The notes beneath the pieces were generated by a model that searched no databases, was not told where the DNA came from, and saw only the letters and a list, made by a program, of their open reading frames with translations. A program made the translations under genes and the position numbers. A stretch of 64,000 bases of DNA from Pisolithus tinctorius (taxonomy: Eukaryota; Basidiomycota; Agaricomycetes; Boletales; Pisolithaceae), in assembly GCA_024663395.1 (NCBI GenBank), contig JANFAH010000006.1, positions 1,116,001 through 1,180,000 on the forward strand, in the 5' to 3' direction. Of the stretch, positions 43,329 through 54,644 are shown piece by piece. Position 1 is the first letter of the stretch. Each line of letters opens with the position of its first letter.

Positions 43329-43904
43329 GCACTGGAAACATTTCTCAGTTTCTTTGCTGAAAACATTTTAAAAAAAGACTGAAAAATGAGACTCTTTAAT
43401 TTGGGATGTTTTTGTGACAAATATTGTAAAATATATTGGATTTGTATTGTCTGTCATGCCTCACAAAATGCCACCAGAAAATTTTAAATCTTTGCACATA
43501 AAAAAATTATGGATGTTCAGCAGAATTATTTTGAACACAATATGTGTGATACATTGTAAATAATTTTCCAATATATGTCACTCTTTTTTAAAATCAACAA
43601 TCTGCTTTTTTGTGAGCAGAAAGTTTAAAAAGTAGGCAGTATTTATTTAGTCTAAGTATTGTATTGCAATGATGAGTTGTGTGCTGAAGCTCATATGAAA
43701 AACATTCTGCTTTTTTTATGCTCAAACACGTAATATACAGTGAAATATTTTTCAACAAAAAATCAAATCAGAAATAAAGTCCTTCCACATTAAAATCATA
43801 GGTCAAAACATCAAAAATTATTTCTAGATGAAATATTGCATATATTATTACACATGTCAAGAGCAATTGATACAGTATAGTATGCTGATGCAGATATGGC
43901 ATGC

Positions 43905-44372
43905 TGTCATAGCCATGCCTTGACCCCAGCCAGACTCAGCCTTGCACTCACTCAGTCCAGCCTCAGCCTTGCCAAACCCCTACCCCCAGTTGGTCTAGCA
44001 CAGTTAGCACTGCTTTGGAGTGCTGCTATGAAGTGTCATTTTGGTTGAGCCTGACCCAGCCTTGTCCCCAGTCTGCCCTTGTCTCTGTCCCAGTCTCTGG
44101 TTATCATTGTCATGACTTACTAATACAATTCTTACCAATCAGTTACCAATCTCTGTGAGACTGGCATTACCAGTCTCCATACTATACTTACCCCCAGTAT
44201 GTAAACCCATAGATACTTGGCCTGTATTGCCTCAGTCTGAAATCAAATAAGTCTCATTAAGTCCAAACAGTCCACCATCTGACCCCTGCACCCCTCTGAT
44301 CCCTGACCCCTTGGCCTCATGCCTGTACCAGTCTCTGGTCCAGTCTTGAACCTGGTAACCTCAGACTTGACT
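43905..44372 (+). repeat. Solo LTR, A/E family
   Basis: Begins TGTCATAGCCATGCC and shares the TATA/start region (CCTCAGTCTGAAATC near 44232) with the element A 3' LTR. CATGC precedes it (43900-43904) and follows it (44373-44377), a plausible 5-bp duplication if the LTR ends ACTTGACT. No internal sequence: an LTR-LTR recombination product. Confidence 0.75.
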
Positions 44373-44509
44373 CATGCTGGGAACCACATCCTCACTCATA
44401 CAGGACATCCTGTGGTCCTCAATCATGGGGAACATGAACTCCAAAGTCATTGGTATGTTGATGACCCTCCTGCAGGAAAAAAAAGAGTTTGGCATTTATT
44501 GAAAGCCTC

Positions 44510-45020
44510 ATGGTTAGAATTGACCTTGGTACAACAAGTTCATCATTGCCATCATAGAGGGCAAGCAGGCATGTGTGACTGAGAACTCCAAAGGTGCCTG
44601 GACAACCCCATCAGTAGTGGCCTTCACAAAACATGGGGAGCATCTTGTTGGCCTGCCTGCCAAGTGTCAAGCAATGGTTAATCCATCAACACTGTCTTCA
44701 CATTTAAGGGCTTGATTGGCTGCAAGTTCAAGGGTGTGGATGTCCAGGAGGACTTGAAGCACTGGTTAGTACATGCAACAACTGTCAAACAGGACAGCAT
44801 CTTATATTGTCTACAGAGCATTCAAAATTGCTGAGAAGTCAGATGCTTGACCAGCTGTTGAGGTTGACATTGGTAGCAAGAGCCAACAAGTCATATGTCA
44901 TGGCAAATGTTTTGATCAGTAAGACAACTCATGTTCTCTCCAGAGTGCTGAGGAACTGTCATCCATGGTACTTACAAAGATGCATGAGACTGCTGAGCAG
45001 TTCCTTGACAAGAAAGTCAA
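44510..45020 (+). pseudogene. Mitochondrial Hsp70 (SSC1-like) N-terminal fragment with introns
   Basis: Matches the ATPase domain of mitochondrial Hsp70 by motif: [11 protein letters not shown] (phosphate-1 loop), [40 protein letters not shown] then QEDLKHW after a frameshift, an intron near 44764-44811 (GTTAGT...CTACAG), FKIAEKSDA*PAVEVDIGSK, a second intron ending CTCTCCAG at 44942, and SAEELSSMVLTKMHETAEQF ending at a GTAAGT. Retained introns mean it came from genomic DNA, not from a processed RNA. It carries frameshifts and a TGA and ends after about 150 residues. It cannot act as a chaperone. Confidence 0.75.
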
Positions 45021-45179
45021 GTAAGTTTCATGCATATCATTTAAGAGTTCCCCAGTGTTGACAGCTATGATTAGCAATGCAGTCATCCATTACACAAACA
45101 ATTAATAAAACAGATGTACTATAATCAGAAAGAAACCAAGAAAAAAGCTCCTGAAAGGCTGGTTTCAGACAAATCATGT

Positions 45180-45430
45180 GACCTTGCATTGTCACACAGC
45201 ACTCATGATTTGTACCACATCAACATTGATCCCTGGAACACATAGTTGATTACATATCAGAAGGAACCAAGGTGAGTGACTTTTGTACTGTAGTTGCCTG
45301 CCACTGATGGTGTTGTCTAATTGTGCTTTATTATGTCCTCAGAATGGCTTGATAGCTAGTTATGTGCAACCACTGACATCCAATCTACTGATGGGGCATG
45401 TGGATTCCCCTGAGGCTACTAGTATGTACA
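45180..45430 (+). pseudogene. Exon-like fragments of an unrecognised gene
   Basis: Two coding-like stretches (LALSHSTHDLYHINIDPWNT and NGLIASYVQPLTSNLLMGHV) are separated by a plausible intron (GTGAGTGAC near 45271 to TCCTCAG near 45342). A possible second capture inside the inverted-repeat unit. Family unknown. Confidence 0.3.
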
Positions 45431-45508
45431 TATTCCTTTTTGTTGCACTATTCAAAGTTTCCATATTCATCTAAGAGCACCCAACTGACAGCTGTTGACC
45501 TCCATTGA

Positions 45509-45650
45509 GTAACATACAAGGGGGCAGCACACAAGCTGAACCCAATGCCTTCACTCCACTTCTGCCTCTCTGCTTTGTCAAAGTTCCTCTGCACTTTGAT
45601 TCTAGCCCTCTGGGAGTGTCAGAGTTTGTCAGAGTGAGTGGTCCTGACTG
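45509..45650 (+). repeat. D-family LTR fragment
   Basis: Matches the 3' third of the D LTR (GGGGGCAGCACACAAGCTGA against GGGGGTAGCGCACGAGCTAA) with CpG depletion and small deletions. Truncated at both ends. Confidence 0.6.
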
Positions 45651-46321
45651 TTAGGTTTTGACCTCAAGGTACTTAAATTGGTACAAAGCTGTATTTAAAG
45701 AAGAGCTGTAGGGGAGGCATGTGCACTTGGTATAGGGAGGCTCAGACAATGGATGGGACAACCACTGGCAGGAGCAGCAGGATGAAGATGAGGGGGAGCC
45801 ACAATTGTAATTACAAACACTGCAAAATTAGTTCACCCACAGGCCACTATATCCATGCACCCCCATTTCAAAATTGGCCACTTGTTATCATCTAAGTATC
45901 TGGCAATTAGATGATACTCAGATGGTAGTATGACCAGCTTGGCTCAAAGTGGCAACACACTTGAAAGCAATGGCAGTCACAAGATCTACAACTATACAGT
46001 AGTCCACTTCTTAATACTACATTCTGCATGCATTGAATGACCTGTTTCAAAGACTCCCTTGTGCCTCTCAAAGGGACTAATTCAATTGTTGTTCTTCATT
46101 GTGCATCTTAGTACAATGTAACCACATGCTCAATGCCATGGAATCAAAATGAAATATTGATCTCTTGAGCCTGATGAATCAATATATGTTGGCTCAACTC
46201 AATACAGGCATTCTTGGGGAACATGCTCTCTTTCAGTTATAATGCTCAATTGAATTTTTTCACTTACAGAGCCTCAGTCAATCTTGTCTATTAGGTATAT
46301 CTTATCAGTCACTTTCTTATT
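45651..46321. other. Region without a recognised gene
   Basis: No open frame of note, no repeat matched elsewhere in the window. Lies between the LTR fragment and the right arm of the inverted repeat. Confidence 0.4.
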
Positions 46322-46834
46322 TATACTGTATCAATTGCTCTTAGCATGTGTAATAATATACCCAATATTTCATCTAGAAATAATTTTTGATGTTTTGACC
46401 TATGATTTTAATGTGGAAAGACTTTATTTCTGATTTGATTTTTTGTTGAAAAATATTTCACTGTATATTACATGTTTGAGCACAAAAAAAGCAGAATGTT
46501 TTTCATATGAACTTCAGCACACAATTCATCATTGCAATACAGTACTTAGACTAAATAAATACTGCCTACTTTTTAAACTTTCTGCTCACAAAAAAGCAGA
46601 TTGTTAATTCTAAAACAAGTGACATATATTGGAAAATTATTTACAATGTATCATGCATATTGTGTTCAAAATCATTCTGCTGAGCATCCATGGTTTTTTT
46701 ATATGCAAAGATTTAAAATTTTCTGGTGGCATTTTGTGAGGCATCATAGACAATACAAATCCTATATATTTTTACAATATTTGTCACAAAAACATCCCAA
46801 ATTAAAGAGTCTCATTTTTCAATCTTTTTTTAAA

Positions 46835-48140
46835 ATGTTTTCAGCAAAGAAATTGAGAAATGCTTCCAGTGCCACCATGTTCAAAACACCTTTGCCCAGT
46901 ACTGGATTGGATATAAGCTCTACCAACCTCAGTATGTATTTTTCTGACTAACTCCTGACAACTAACACATTTTGACACAGGTACTCTAATTACTCTGATT
47001 GGAAACCTCAAATTGAATGCAGCAGATGCTGAAACACTAGCAAGCACTGTGTTACTAAGATCTTGTGCTGAAGGTGAGTATATTCTTTTTAAGTGACATT
47101 TCTGGACTGATCACATTGCAGCCTTCATAGGGTCATCTGGCTTGCAACCCACATACCCCACAGTGGCATTATGCCCATTGGGTCCAGAGTTTGAGGATCA
47201 TAGTCCCACAAAGAGTGTACACCTGCTGTCACGACCGTGCATTCATTATAAGTCCCTATACACTCCACACCCTACTCCGCCGGTCGTTCACTCACTCCGC
47301 ACCAACTCCGCCCAACGTCTGCTGTTTATGAACCATCTCCGCTCCAACTGCTGTCGGACTTGTGTTACTCTCCTACCGGACTGAGCGGTCTGTTCTCTGA
47401 GGGGCATGTGACTACCTTTGCAGTCAGGTACTCCGCAGCGCGCTCACCACATGGTCCAGCGCCTGGACTATTTCCTTTTCTGGATGTTCTGTGTTACCCG
47501 TTCGTATGTCCTCCGTCTACCCTTCATTCGTCGTCCAGGAAATTTTACTTGAAAATTTATGAGTCTCCGTATGTCAGTTCCGATTCTGATTACTGTACCT
47601 CCGTAACAGTATAAAAGCATGTACTGTACTCCGCTGTTCTTCAGTATGAATATCAACTTAGTTCCTACTCCCTCTGATTCCGCCTTCTGCCTGTCAGAGT
47701 TATCTCTGACTCTCCGTCTGTACTCTCCCTCTGAAATACAAGGGCTGAGATCATGCAAGGGGGTAGTGCACGAGCTAAACCCGACGCCCTCACTCCATTC
47801 CGCCTTTGCTTCGGCGGACTTCGTCTCTGCCGACACTCTGCTAGTTGGAGTTCTGTTCTTCTGTGTCGGACTTGCTTCCGAACCCTTCTCTAGACCTTGT
47901 ATAGCGTCGGAGTTGGTCAGAGTAGGCCCGGACTTGACACCTACCACCTTATCCCCCCCAATCCCCATTTATGCAGAATGTCCCACACTGCCAGTATCAA
48001 TACATCTGATGCCACCTGACTTGACTGATCCCACCACTATTCTTGTTGGCAGCCACCCAGATCATGAAGCAAGGGTTCCATATCTAGCAGATGACTGCAT
48101 GCATACTGCCACTGGAATTTTTTTTACCATATCCATGTAA
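46835..48140 (+). pseudogene. Possible multi-exon gene of unknown function, broken by a solo LTR
   Basis: An ATG at 46835 lies inside the right inverted-repeat arm and reads MFSAKKLRNASSATMFKTPL. A plausible intron follows (GTATGT near 46932 to ACACAG near 46980), then TLITLIGNLKLNAADAETLA, a second intron (GTGAGT at 47074 to TTGCAG near 47122), AFIGSSGLQPTYPTVALCPL, and after the solo LTR (47227-47939) a Pro/His-rich stretch to 48140. The mirror ATG in the left arm gives the same first residues. Frame across the LTR junction is uncertain. No domain recognised. Confidence 0.35.
47227..47939 (+). repeat. Solo LTR, D family
   Basis: 713 bp, TGTCACGACC...GGACTTGACA, with the TATAAAAG and CAGTATGAATATC start region. 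Flanks CCTGC (47222-47226) and CCTAC (47940-47944) fit a 5-bp duplication with one transition. It keeps many CpGs, so it is fairly young. Confidence 0.85.
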
Positions 48141-48979
48141 AAACTAACAGTTATTGTATTATCTGTTGGCAAGTATTTCTCACATCAGTCTCCAATTAAT
48201 TACTATGAAGTATAAATCCTCGGGCTGCATATTGTGTATGGCAGCCTGACTGTGAGGCAAGTTGCAACTCAGCACTTTCCATCCTTCATAAATTTCTACC
48301 ATTCAAGCTCTACTACTTAGCAGTGGAATGCTTGGTGTTGTGGGCTTGGTGGCCTTGGCAGCCCCCCTGAAGGCTTGGAGCCTTCAAGGGTGGTCTTGGT
48401 GTCAATCCAGTGATCAATTGCACAGATGACAATGACCCTCATTGCTCAATATCGAAGATTTGTTTCAGCAATAACTTCACCCAAAGGTCATCATACCTCT
48501 GATGCTCAGTCTACATTATTTGCTTGATTTGGCTATCAATCACATGAAAGGGACTGCATCTATTGAACTCTGTTGACCCTGCTTTTGTCAGTGACTGCCC
48601 TTAGGGGCTTGAACAATTCATTTTCTGTCTAGTAAGCCCATTCCTTTCTCTATTACTGGATACTGATGAACTCTTGTGGTTTTTCAGTCATGGGGAAACC
48701 AACTTTCTGGGTCACACAGATGGAATACTGCTGTTCTGGATTTTCATTGGAGTTCCACCCATATGTTTCCATTTTAGTAGGTGTGTCATCCTCACTATGC
48801 ATTACAACCACTTCTTTCATGCATGCTTTTCCTTTGTCCCCCTTACATCATATCCCCTTTTCATGGTTTCATATGTCCTTGCTGGTGCTATATCCAGAAC
48901 TTTGCATGCTGAGACAACATGTTACTAGACAGATTTTTTTTCCGTGTGGTGTGTCTTGGCTTGATGTGCTCTGACCTTA
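48141..48979. other. Region without a clear gene; second hairpin copy
   Basis: Holds the hairpin GAAGGCTTGGAGCCTTC near 48375 with flanking sequence shared with 42.57 kb (GCTTGGTG..., GGTCTTGGT...CCAGTG). Open frames here look like chance. Confidence 0.4.
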
Positions 48980-50348
48980 CAGTGGCTCAAAAAAGTGTCC
49001 CAATGTTGGGTGATTTTGGAAAGAGTTGAGATTTATAAGGGAGCCAATAGGAATTAGTTCAAACTCCTGCAGAACCAAAATTGGTACTAGCCATTGCCTT
49101 GACAACAGGGGCTTGCTTATGTAATTTTGTTCACATGGCACCAAGATATAGCCATTTTAAAATGTCATGTCATTGGGACACCTTTTTGAGCATGATGTTG
49201 TCAGTCATTATTTAGTAAATAACATAAAGATTTGACAACTTCTGAGGAATTTTGTGATTCAACCCTGACCTATTATGTAATGTACATAATCCTGAGCCAT
49301 AAAAATGGCTTGGGTCCCACTCAGCTAACCTACTTCACCATGAAATGCATTTTTGCCTCTGCTAGAGCAAATATCCATCTTCTTTCTGAATCTGGCCTTT
49401 CTGCTCATCAAATCTCCTCTACAACTGGTCAGGGGAGCTCTACTGTGGCCAGGGTCATCAAAGAGTTCCAGCTAGATTAAGGGAAACCTCAAACTAGGAC
49501 ATCCTTACCAGCCTTCCTCTCCTGGCAGAGGAGAATAGTCTCTAGTATAACCTCTGGAAGAGCTGGAAATGCTGTCCAGGCTACCCATATAATGTGTGTG
49601 GCCCTTTCCTCTCCTGTCACTTCTGAAACTGTTTGTAGTGTGCTCAATTTTGTATCCCTGAAGGCTGTAGTCAAGCAGGAGAATTATCCTGCAAACACTT
49701 CCCTACCATTTTCCACACAAATTTCCTTCCATCTGGTCTAATACTATGGATCTTGGGCTCAACTGACCAGATGACCCCAGTGCAGCCATCCACAGTCCAG
49801 TTTTGGTGCTTAAGAGCAAAGAAAAATCACTGTTGTGTATGCTTGCAAGACAAGAGTGGCATCTTCTACTTGACTACAGCCTTCAGGGATGCAGAATTGA
49901 GCACACTGCAAACAGTTTGGGAAGTGACAAGAGAGGAAAGGGCCACACACATCATATGGGTAGCCTGGACAGCATTTCCAGCTCTTCCAGAGGTCATACT
50001 AGAGACTATTCTCCTCTGCCAGGAGAAGAAGGCTGGTAAGGATGTCCTAGTTTGAGGTTTCCCTTAACCTAGCTGGAGCTCTTTGATGACCCTGGCCACA
50101 GTAGAGCTCCCCTGACCAGTTGTAGAGGAGATTTGATGAGCAGAAAGGCCAGATTCAGAAAGAAGATGGATATTTGCTCTAGCAGAGGCAAAAATGCATT
50201 TCATGGTGAAGTAGGGTTAGCTGAGTGGGACCCAAGCCATTTTTATGGCTCAGGATTATGTACATCGCATAATCAGTCAGGGTTGAAGCAAAAAATCCCT
50301 CAGAATTTGTCAAATCTTTATGTTATTTACTACATAATGACTGACAAC

Positions 50349-50748
50349 TGAAGCAACCAAAGACAAAGTCTTCTCAGCTATCACTTCGAACCAGAGAGAG
50401 TTGGGAGTGGAACCCATTGATTGAGAAACAAGCTCAAAACGAACTAGATTAGAGAACCTGGCTACAACAAATGATGGGACTTATATACTGCCTTACTGTT
50501 TGTATGTACTGCCATGAGAGAACATTCTGGAAAGAAACAAACAGAAGAGGGAACTATGCTACTGGATGAATGCGAACATGCATTAGTAATGAGGCATGGC
50601 CTTACTAAGTATCATGTAAGCATGAAAGAGCAAACAGAATGGAAAGGTCCGAGATGACTAAGCATCCTTAGAGCATAACCCTAACCAGAGGGTAGATATA
50701 TATGGGCAACCAGGAAACACAGAAGCAAAAAGTCCACCAGTCATTACA
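50349..50748 (-). repeat. Element C 3' LTR
   Basis: 400 bp. On the minus strand the polypurine tract GGGAGGGGATAG (50749-50760) directly precedes it. Confidence 0.9.
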
Positions 50749-53700
50749 CTATCCCCTCCCAAGGCTCGACTTCCAGGCGAGACCAAATAGGACGAATGGT
50801 AGTAAATGGTTCCAGCACAGGTGAGAACAAGCTGTCAAAGCTTTCTGATGACAAGAGAGATAATTTATGGGGTGCCCCAGGATGGGATTGATAAAAATCC
50901 TTGATTGCCAACTGCAAATTCTTCAAGGCAGAGGCTGGCTCCCAAGTATGATCTTCTTCAGGGTATCCCCTCCAATGCATGAGGAATTGAAGAGCTCCAT
51001 GTTTCAAATGGGAGTCAACAACATATTCAACCTCATATTCGACATCTCCTTCGTCAGTAACCCTCTGTGGTCCAGGCCTGTGACCAGGCTGCCCATCGAG
51101 AGCACTGAGATAGGGTTTGACCTGTGAGACATTCACAACTGGGTGGATCCTCATGTTGCATGGCAACTTTAAGTTAAGAGTGTTCAGAAGTACCTCTAGA
51201 ACTTCATATGGACTGATCCACTTTTTGGAAAGTTTATGGCTCTGCCATTCTTTCAGGGACAGATGGTCTGTAGCTAGCCAGACCTGAGATCCAATGGAGT
51301 AGGAAGGGGCAGATGAGTGGTGTCCATCCACTTGTTGCTTCTGCTGGGAATGTGCCTTGGCAAGGTTTGTTTTTATGTCCTGGAACACCTGGAACCAGGA
51401 TTTGGCAACTTCCTCTGCTGCTTCTACCTTCGAAGTCATCAGTTCAACACCCATCCTAGGTCTATAGGATCAAGTAACTTTGAAGGGGCACTTCCCAGTA
51501 GAAGATGAGGCAGAGTTGTTGTATGCAAACTGAGCCAAAGGTAGCCATTCCTCCCAACAAGCTTGTTGTTGGTTGGCATACATCCATAAATACTGCTGAA
51601 TCTCACGGTTCAACCACTCTGTTTGTCCATCTGTTTGTGGGTGGAAAGCCATAGAGAGTTTTTGTTGTACTCCCAGAATTTTAAATAGTTCCTTCATGAA
51701 AGCAGAGGCAAACTGTGGGCCTCAGTCTGATATGATAGAGTCCAGAAGTCCATGGTGTTTCCAAACATGCATCAGGTAAAGATGAGCTGTGCTAGCAGCT
51801 GTTTCTTCTGCAGTGCAGGGGATGAACTCTGCTTCCTTAGAGAACCTATCAATGACGACTAGGACATGGGACTTCCCAGAAGATCCCTTGACTCCAAGGT
51901 CCATAAAGTCAGTCATTAACTCTCTCCAAGGCCCATCAGGGACAGGTAAAGGTTTGAGTTTCCCTACAGGTGGCCTATTTCCAGACTTGCTGGCTTGGCA
52001 TGTTTGGCAATGCTTTACATACTCTTCTACATCAGGTTTCAAGGTAGACCATGTGAACCAGCATGTGATCAACTCCTGAGTTCCTTTCATTCTGCAATGT
52101 CCTGCTAGGGGAGAGTCATGCAGAGCATTAAGTAGCTTCCTTCTGAGTGTGCTAGGCACCCAGACCTTTTCTCCATCGTAATGAAGACCACCTTGGAGCT
52201 CGCATCCAGTGGGCACTCCTTTGGCTTTAGCAGATTCAATCTACAAATCTTCCATGAAGGGGTTTTCTAGTTTTACTGAGTGAACCTGACTTGGGTTTAT
52301 AAATAGGGACTCTTCTGACTTTGCCCTTTCTTTTCCTTCTACAAAGTCCTCTTGTCTCAACAGGGCATCTGGTCTTCCCATTGTGACTCCAGGTTTATGA
52401 ACTATAATACAGTTAAACCAACTAAAGTACTGCACCCAACACACCTGGTGTGGCTGGAGCTTCTGTGCGGTCATGAACCACTTGAGGTTGTGGTGATCCA
52501 TCCAAATCTCAAACTGGTACAGAGTTGCCTCAAGGTAATGACACCATTGCTCTAGTGTGTGGATAATGGCCAGCATTTCTTTGTCGTGAACTGTATAATT
52601 GAGTTCAGCCCCAGATAGAGAGTGACTGGAGTAGGCAATGGGTCTCCAGAGACCATCATCACATTCTACTGAGAGCACTGCTCCAGTGGCATAGTCTGAA
52701 GCATCCATTTCTAACTGAAACTTCTGATCCTGATTGGGGAACATAAGGATAGGGGCAGTAGTGAAGGCTTCTTTTAGCATATCAAATGCCATTTGACATT
52801 TGTCATCCCACACAAATGGAAGATCCTTCTTCGTGAGGTTGTTTAGGGGTTTCATGATCTGTGTGAAGTCCTTAATGAAATGTCAGTAAAAGTTTGCTAG
52901 GCCGAGAAAGCTGTGAACTCCACAAACGTTGGTAGGTACAGGCCAATCTTGCACAGCAGAGATTTTGGCAGGGTCCATACGTACCCTGTTAACACCAATG
53001 ATCATTCCTAAAAAGTCCACCTCTTGTTGTCTGAAGATACACTTCTGGGGTTTGACAAACAGGTCATTTACTTTCAGCCTTCTAAGCACCTCCAACACAA
53101 TCTTGTCATGCTCCTCCTGATTGTCCATTTTTGTAAATATCATTAGGTCATCAATGTAGACGACGAGCACATCTTCCATATCACCAAAGATATTGTTCAT
53201 CATGTTCTGGAACATGGCAGGTGAGTTACAGAGCCCAAAGAACATGACCAGGGGCTTGAAAGCACTGCAATGGCATACGAAAGCAGCTTTCCATTCATCA
53301 CCTTCTTTGATCCTAATGTTGTTGTAACCCCAACGAAGATCCATCTTTGTGAAGAGTTTGCAACCTTTCAACTTGTCTACAAGCTGAGATATTAAAGGGA
53401 GAGGGTATGAGTTTTTGACAGTGTGCTCATTTAAATAACAGTAGTCCTGGACCATACACTTCTTTCTGTCCTTCTTAGGAATGAAGAACACTGGAGACAT
53501 TTGTGGCAATTTACTAGGCCAAATATAACCCTTCTTGAGCTGACCATCAACGAAGTCACTGACTTCTTTTTGCTCATCAGGGGAGAGGGATCAACCTTCC
53601 TTTCTTTGGCATGAACGACTCCTTTAGTTCTATAGCGTGGTCCCAAGGTTTCCTAAGTGGCATGCACTCAGATTCCTTTTCGGAGAAGACTGATAAATAT

Positions 53701-54644
53701 TTGTGATATGCCTTTGGAACAAGTTCCTCAGGGGTTTTATCTGTTTTCAGTTTGTCCATTCCTAGATTTCAAATCCAGGTTACATAAGAGTCCATGGCTT
53801 CTCTTTCGAGCTTCTCGACCCTGTGTATGAAGGAGGACCTAGGGGCCAACTGTTGGCATCTAGCCAGGCATCTTCCCATTTTGACCTCGCTGGTTTTCCA
53901 ATCTATCAGCAGGTTGTGCTGATGTAACCAGGTATGTCCCAGGATCATGGTACTACCTCCTAGATCAGTTATCTCAGCAAGGAGCTCCTCATGATGGTCA
54001 AGATAGGAGACTTGAAGGTGAGCCTGATGCATAATCCTTCCAGTGGAATTAGGCAAACCATTGACATTAAATATGACCACTGCCCTTGGCAGCGCTATCT
54101 TTGGAATCCGGTTCCTTTCAACAAAGTCCTTATCTATAAATACTCCAGTAGCACCACTATTGAGTAGTGCATTCACCTTGAATGCTGAACTGGCATTCAT
54201 CCATAAAACCAAAGGAACCTCCACAGAATCTTTCAGGTTCAGTGTGCATTGGGTTTCAGACTGTATGGAGGTCTTTGCACTACTACCTTCCAGATCCAGG
54301 AGATTGAAAGAAACATTTGTTTGTTTTTTATTGCAAGTGGAATTAAGCAGGCACAGTTTTACATCTGGCCCTGAGCCCTTTTGGGACTCCACTTCAGATG
54401 ACATAAAAGTAGGAGAGGGAGAAACAGATTCTGAACCATTAAATAACTCCTGTGGTTCTTTGACATCGAGAAAAGAGAAACAATTGAAAGAGACTACTGG
54501 TACACTATTTTTTATATTTTTATTTTCGACTTTTGTATTTTCTTTTGTATTTTTAAGTCCATAAGTAGAATGAAATCTGTAAAAAGAGGAAGGAGAAAAA
54601 GGAACAAGTGTCCATATGTTAGAGTCTGCAGGACCCAGTTTCAC
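50744..54644 (-). pseudogene. Element C pol (protease, RT, RNase H, integrase, chromodomain), few lesions
   Basis: Order: a leader; protease with ALLNSGATGVFIDKDF, where the catalytic Asp is Asn; RT with FFIPKKDRKKCMVQDYCYLN and active site VVYIDDLMIF (near 53160); RNase H (LEMDASDYATGAVLS, MDHHNLKWF); integrase zinc region (HDSPLAGH, CQTCQ), core (MTDFMDLG, SIISD*GPQF, HPQTDGQTE); and a C-terminal chromodomain (YEVEYVVDSHLKHGALQFLM, HWRGYPEEDHTWEP). Lesions: a stop near 53767, a frameshift near 53587, TGA near 52881 (FY*HFI), a stop near 52239, TGA near 51720 and TGA near 51468. Three of the TGA codons are at positions where relatives have CGA. Confidence 0.9.

Larger units (their letters stand above)
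43329..46872. mobile_element. Inverted-repeat unit with 551-bp AT-rich arms, carrying a host-gene fragment
   Basis: Arms 43329-43879 and 46322-46872 are inverted copies, about 95% identical by eye and much more AT-rich than their surroundings. Between them lie a solo LTR (43905-44372), an SSC1-like fragment with introns (44510-45020), other exon-like pieces and an LTR fragment. The layout is that of a long-TIR DNA transposon that captured host sequence (Pack-MULE-like). I find no transposase and no convincing target duplication outside the arms, so the class is unproven. Confidence 0.6.
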
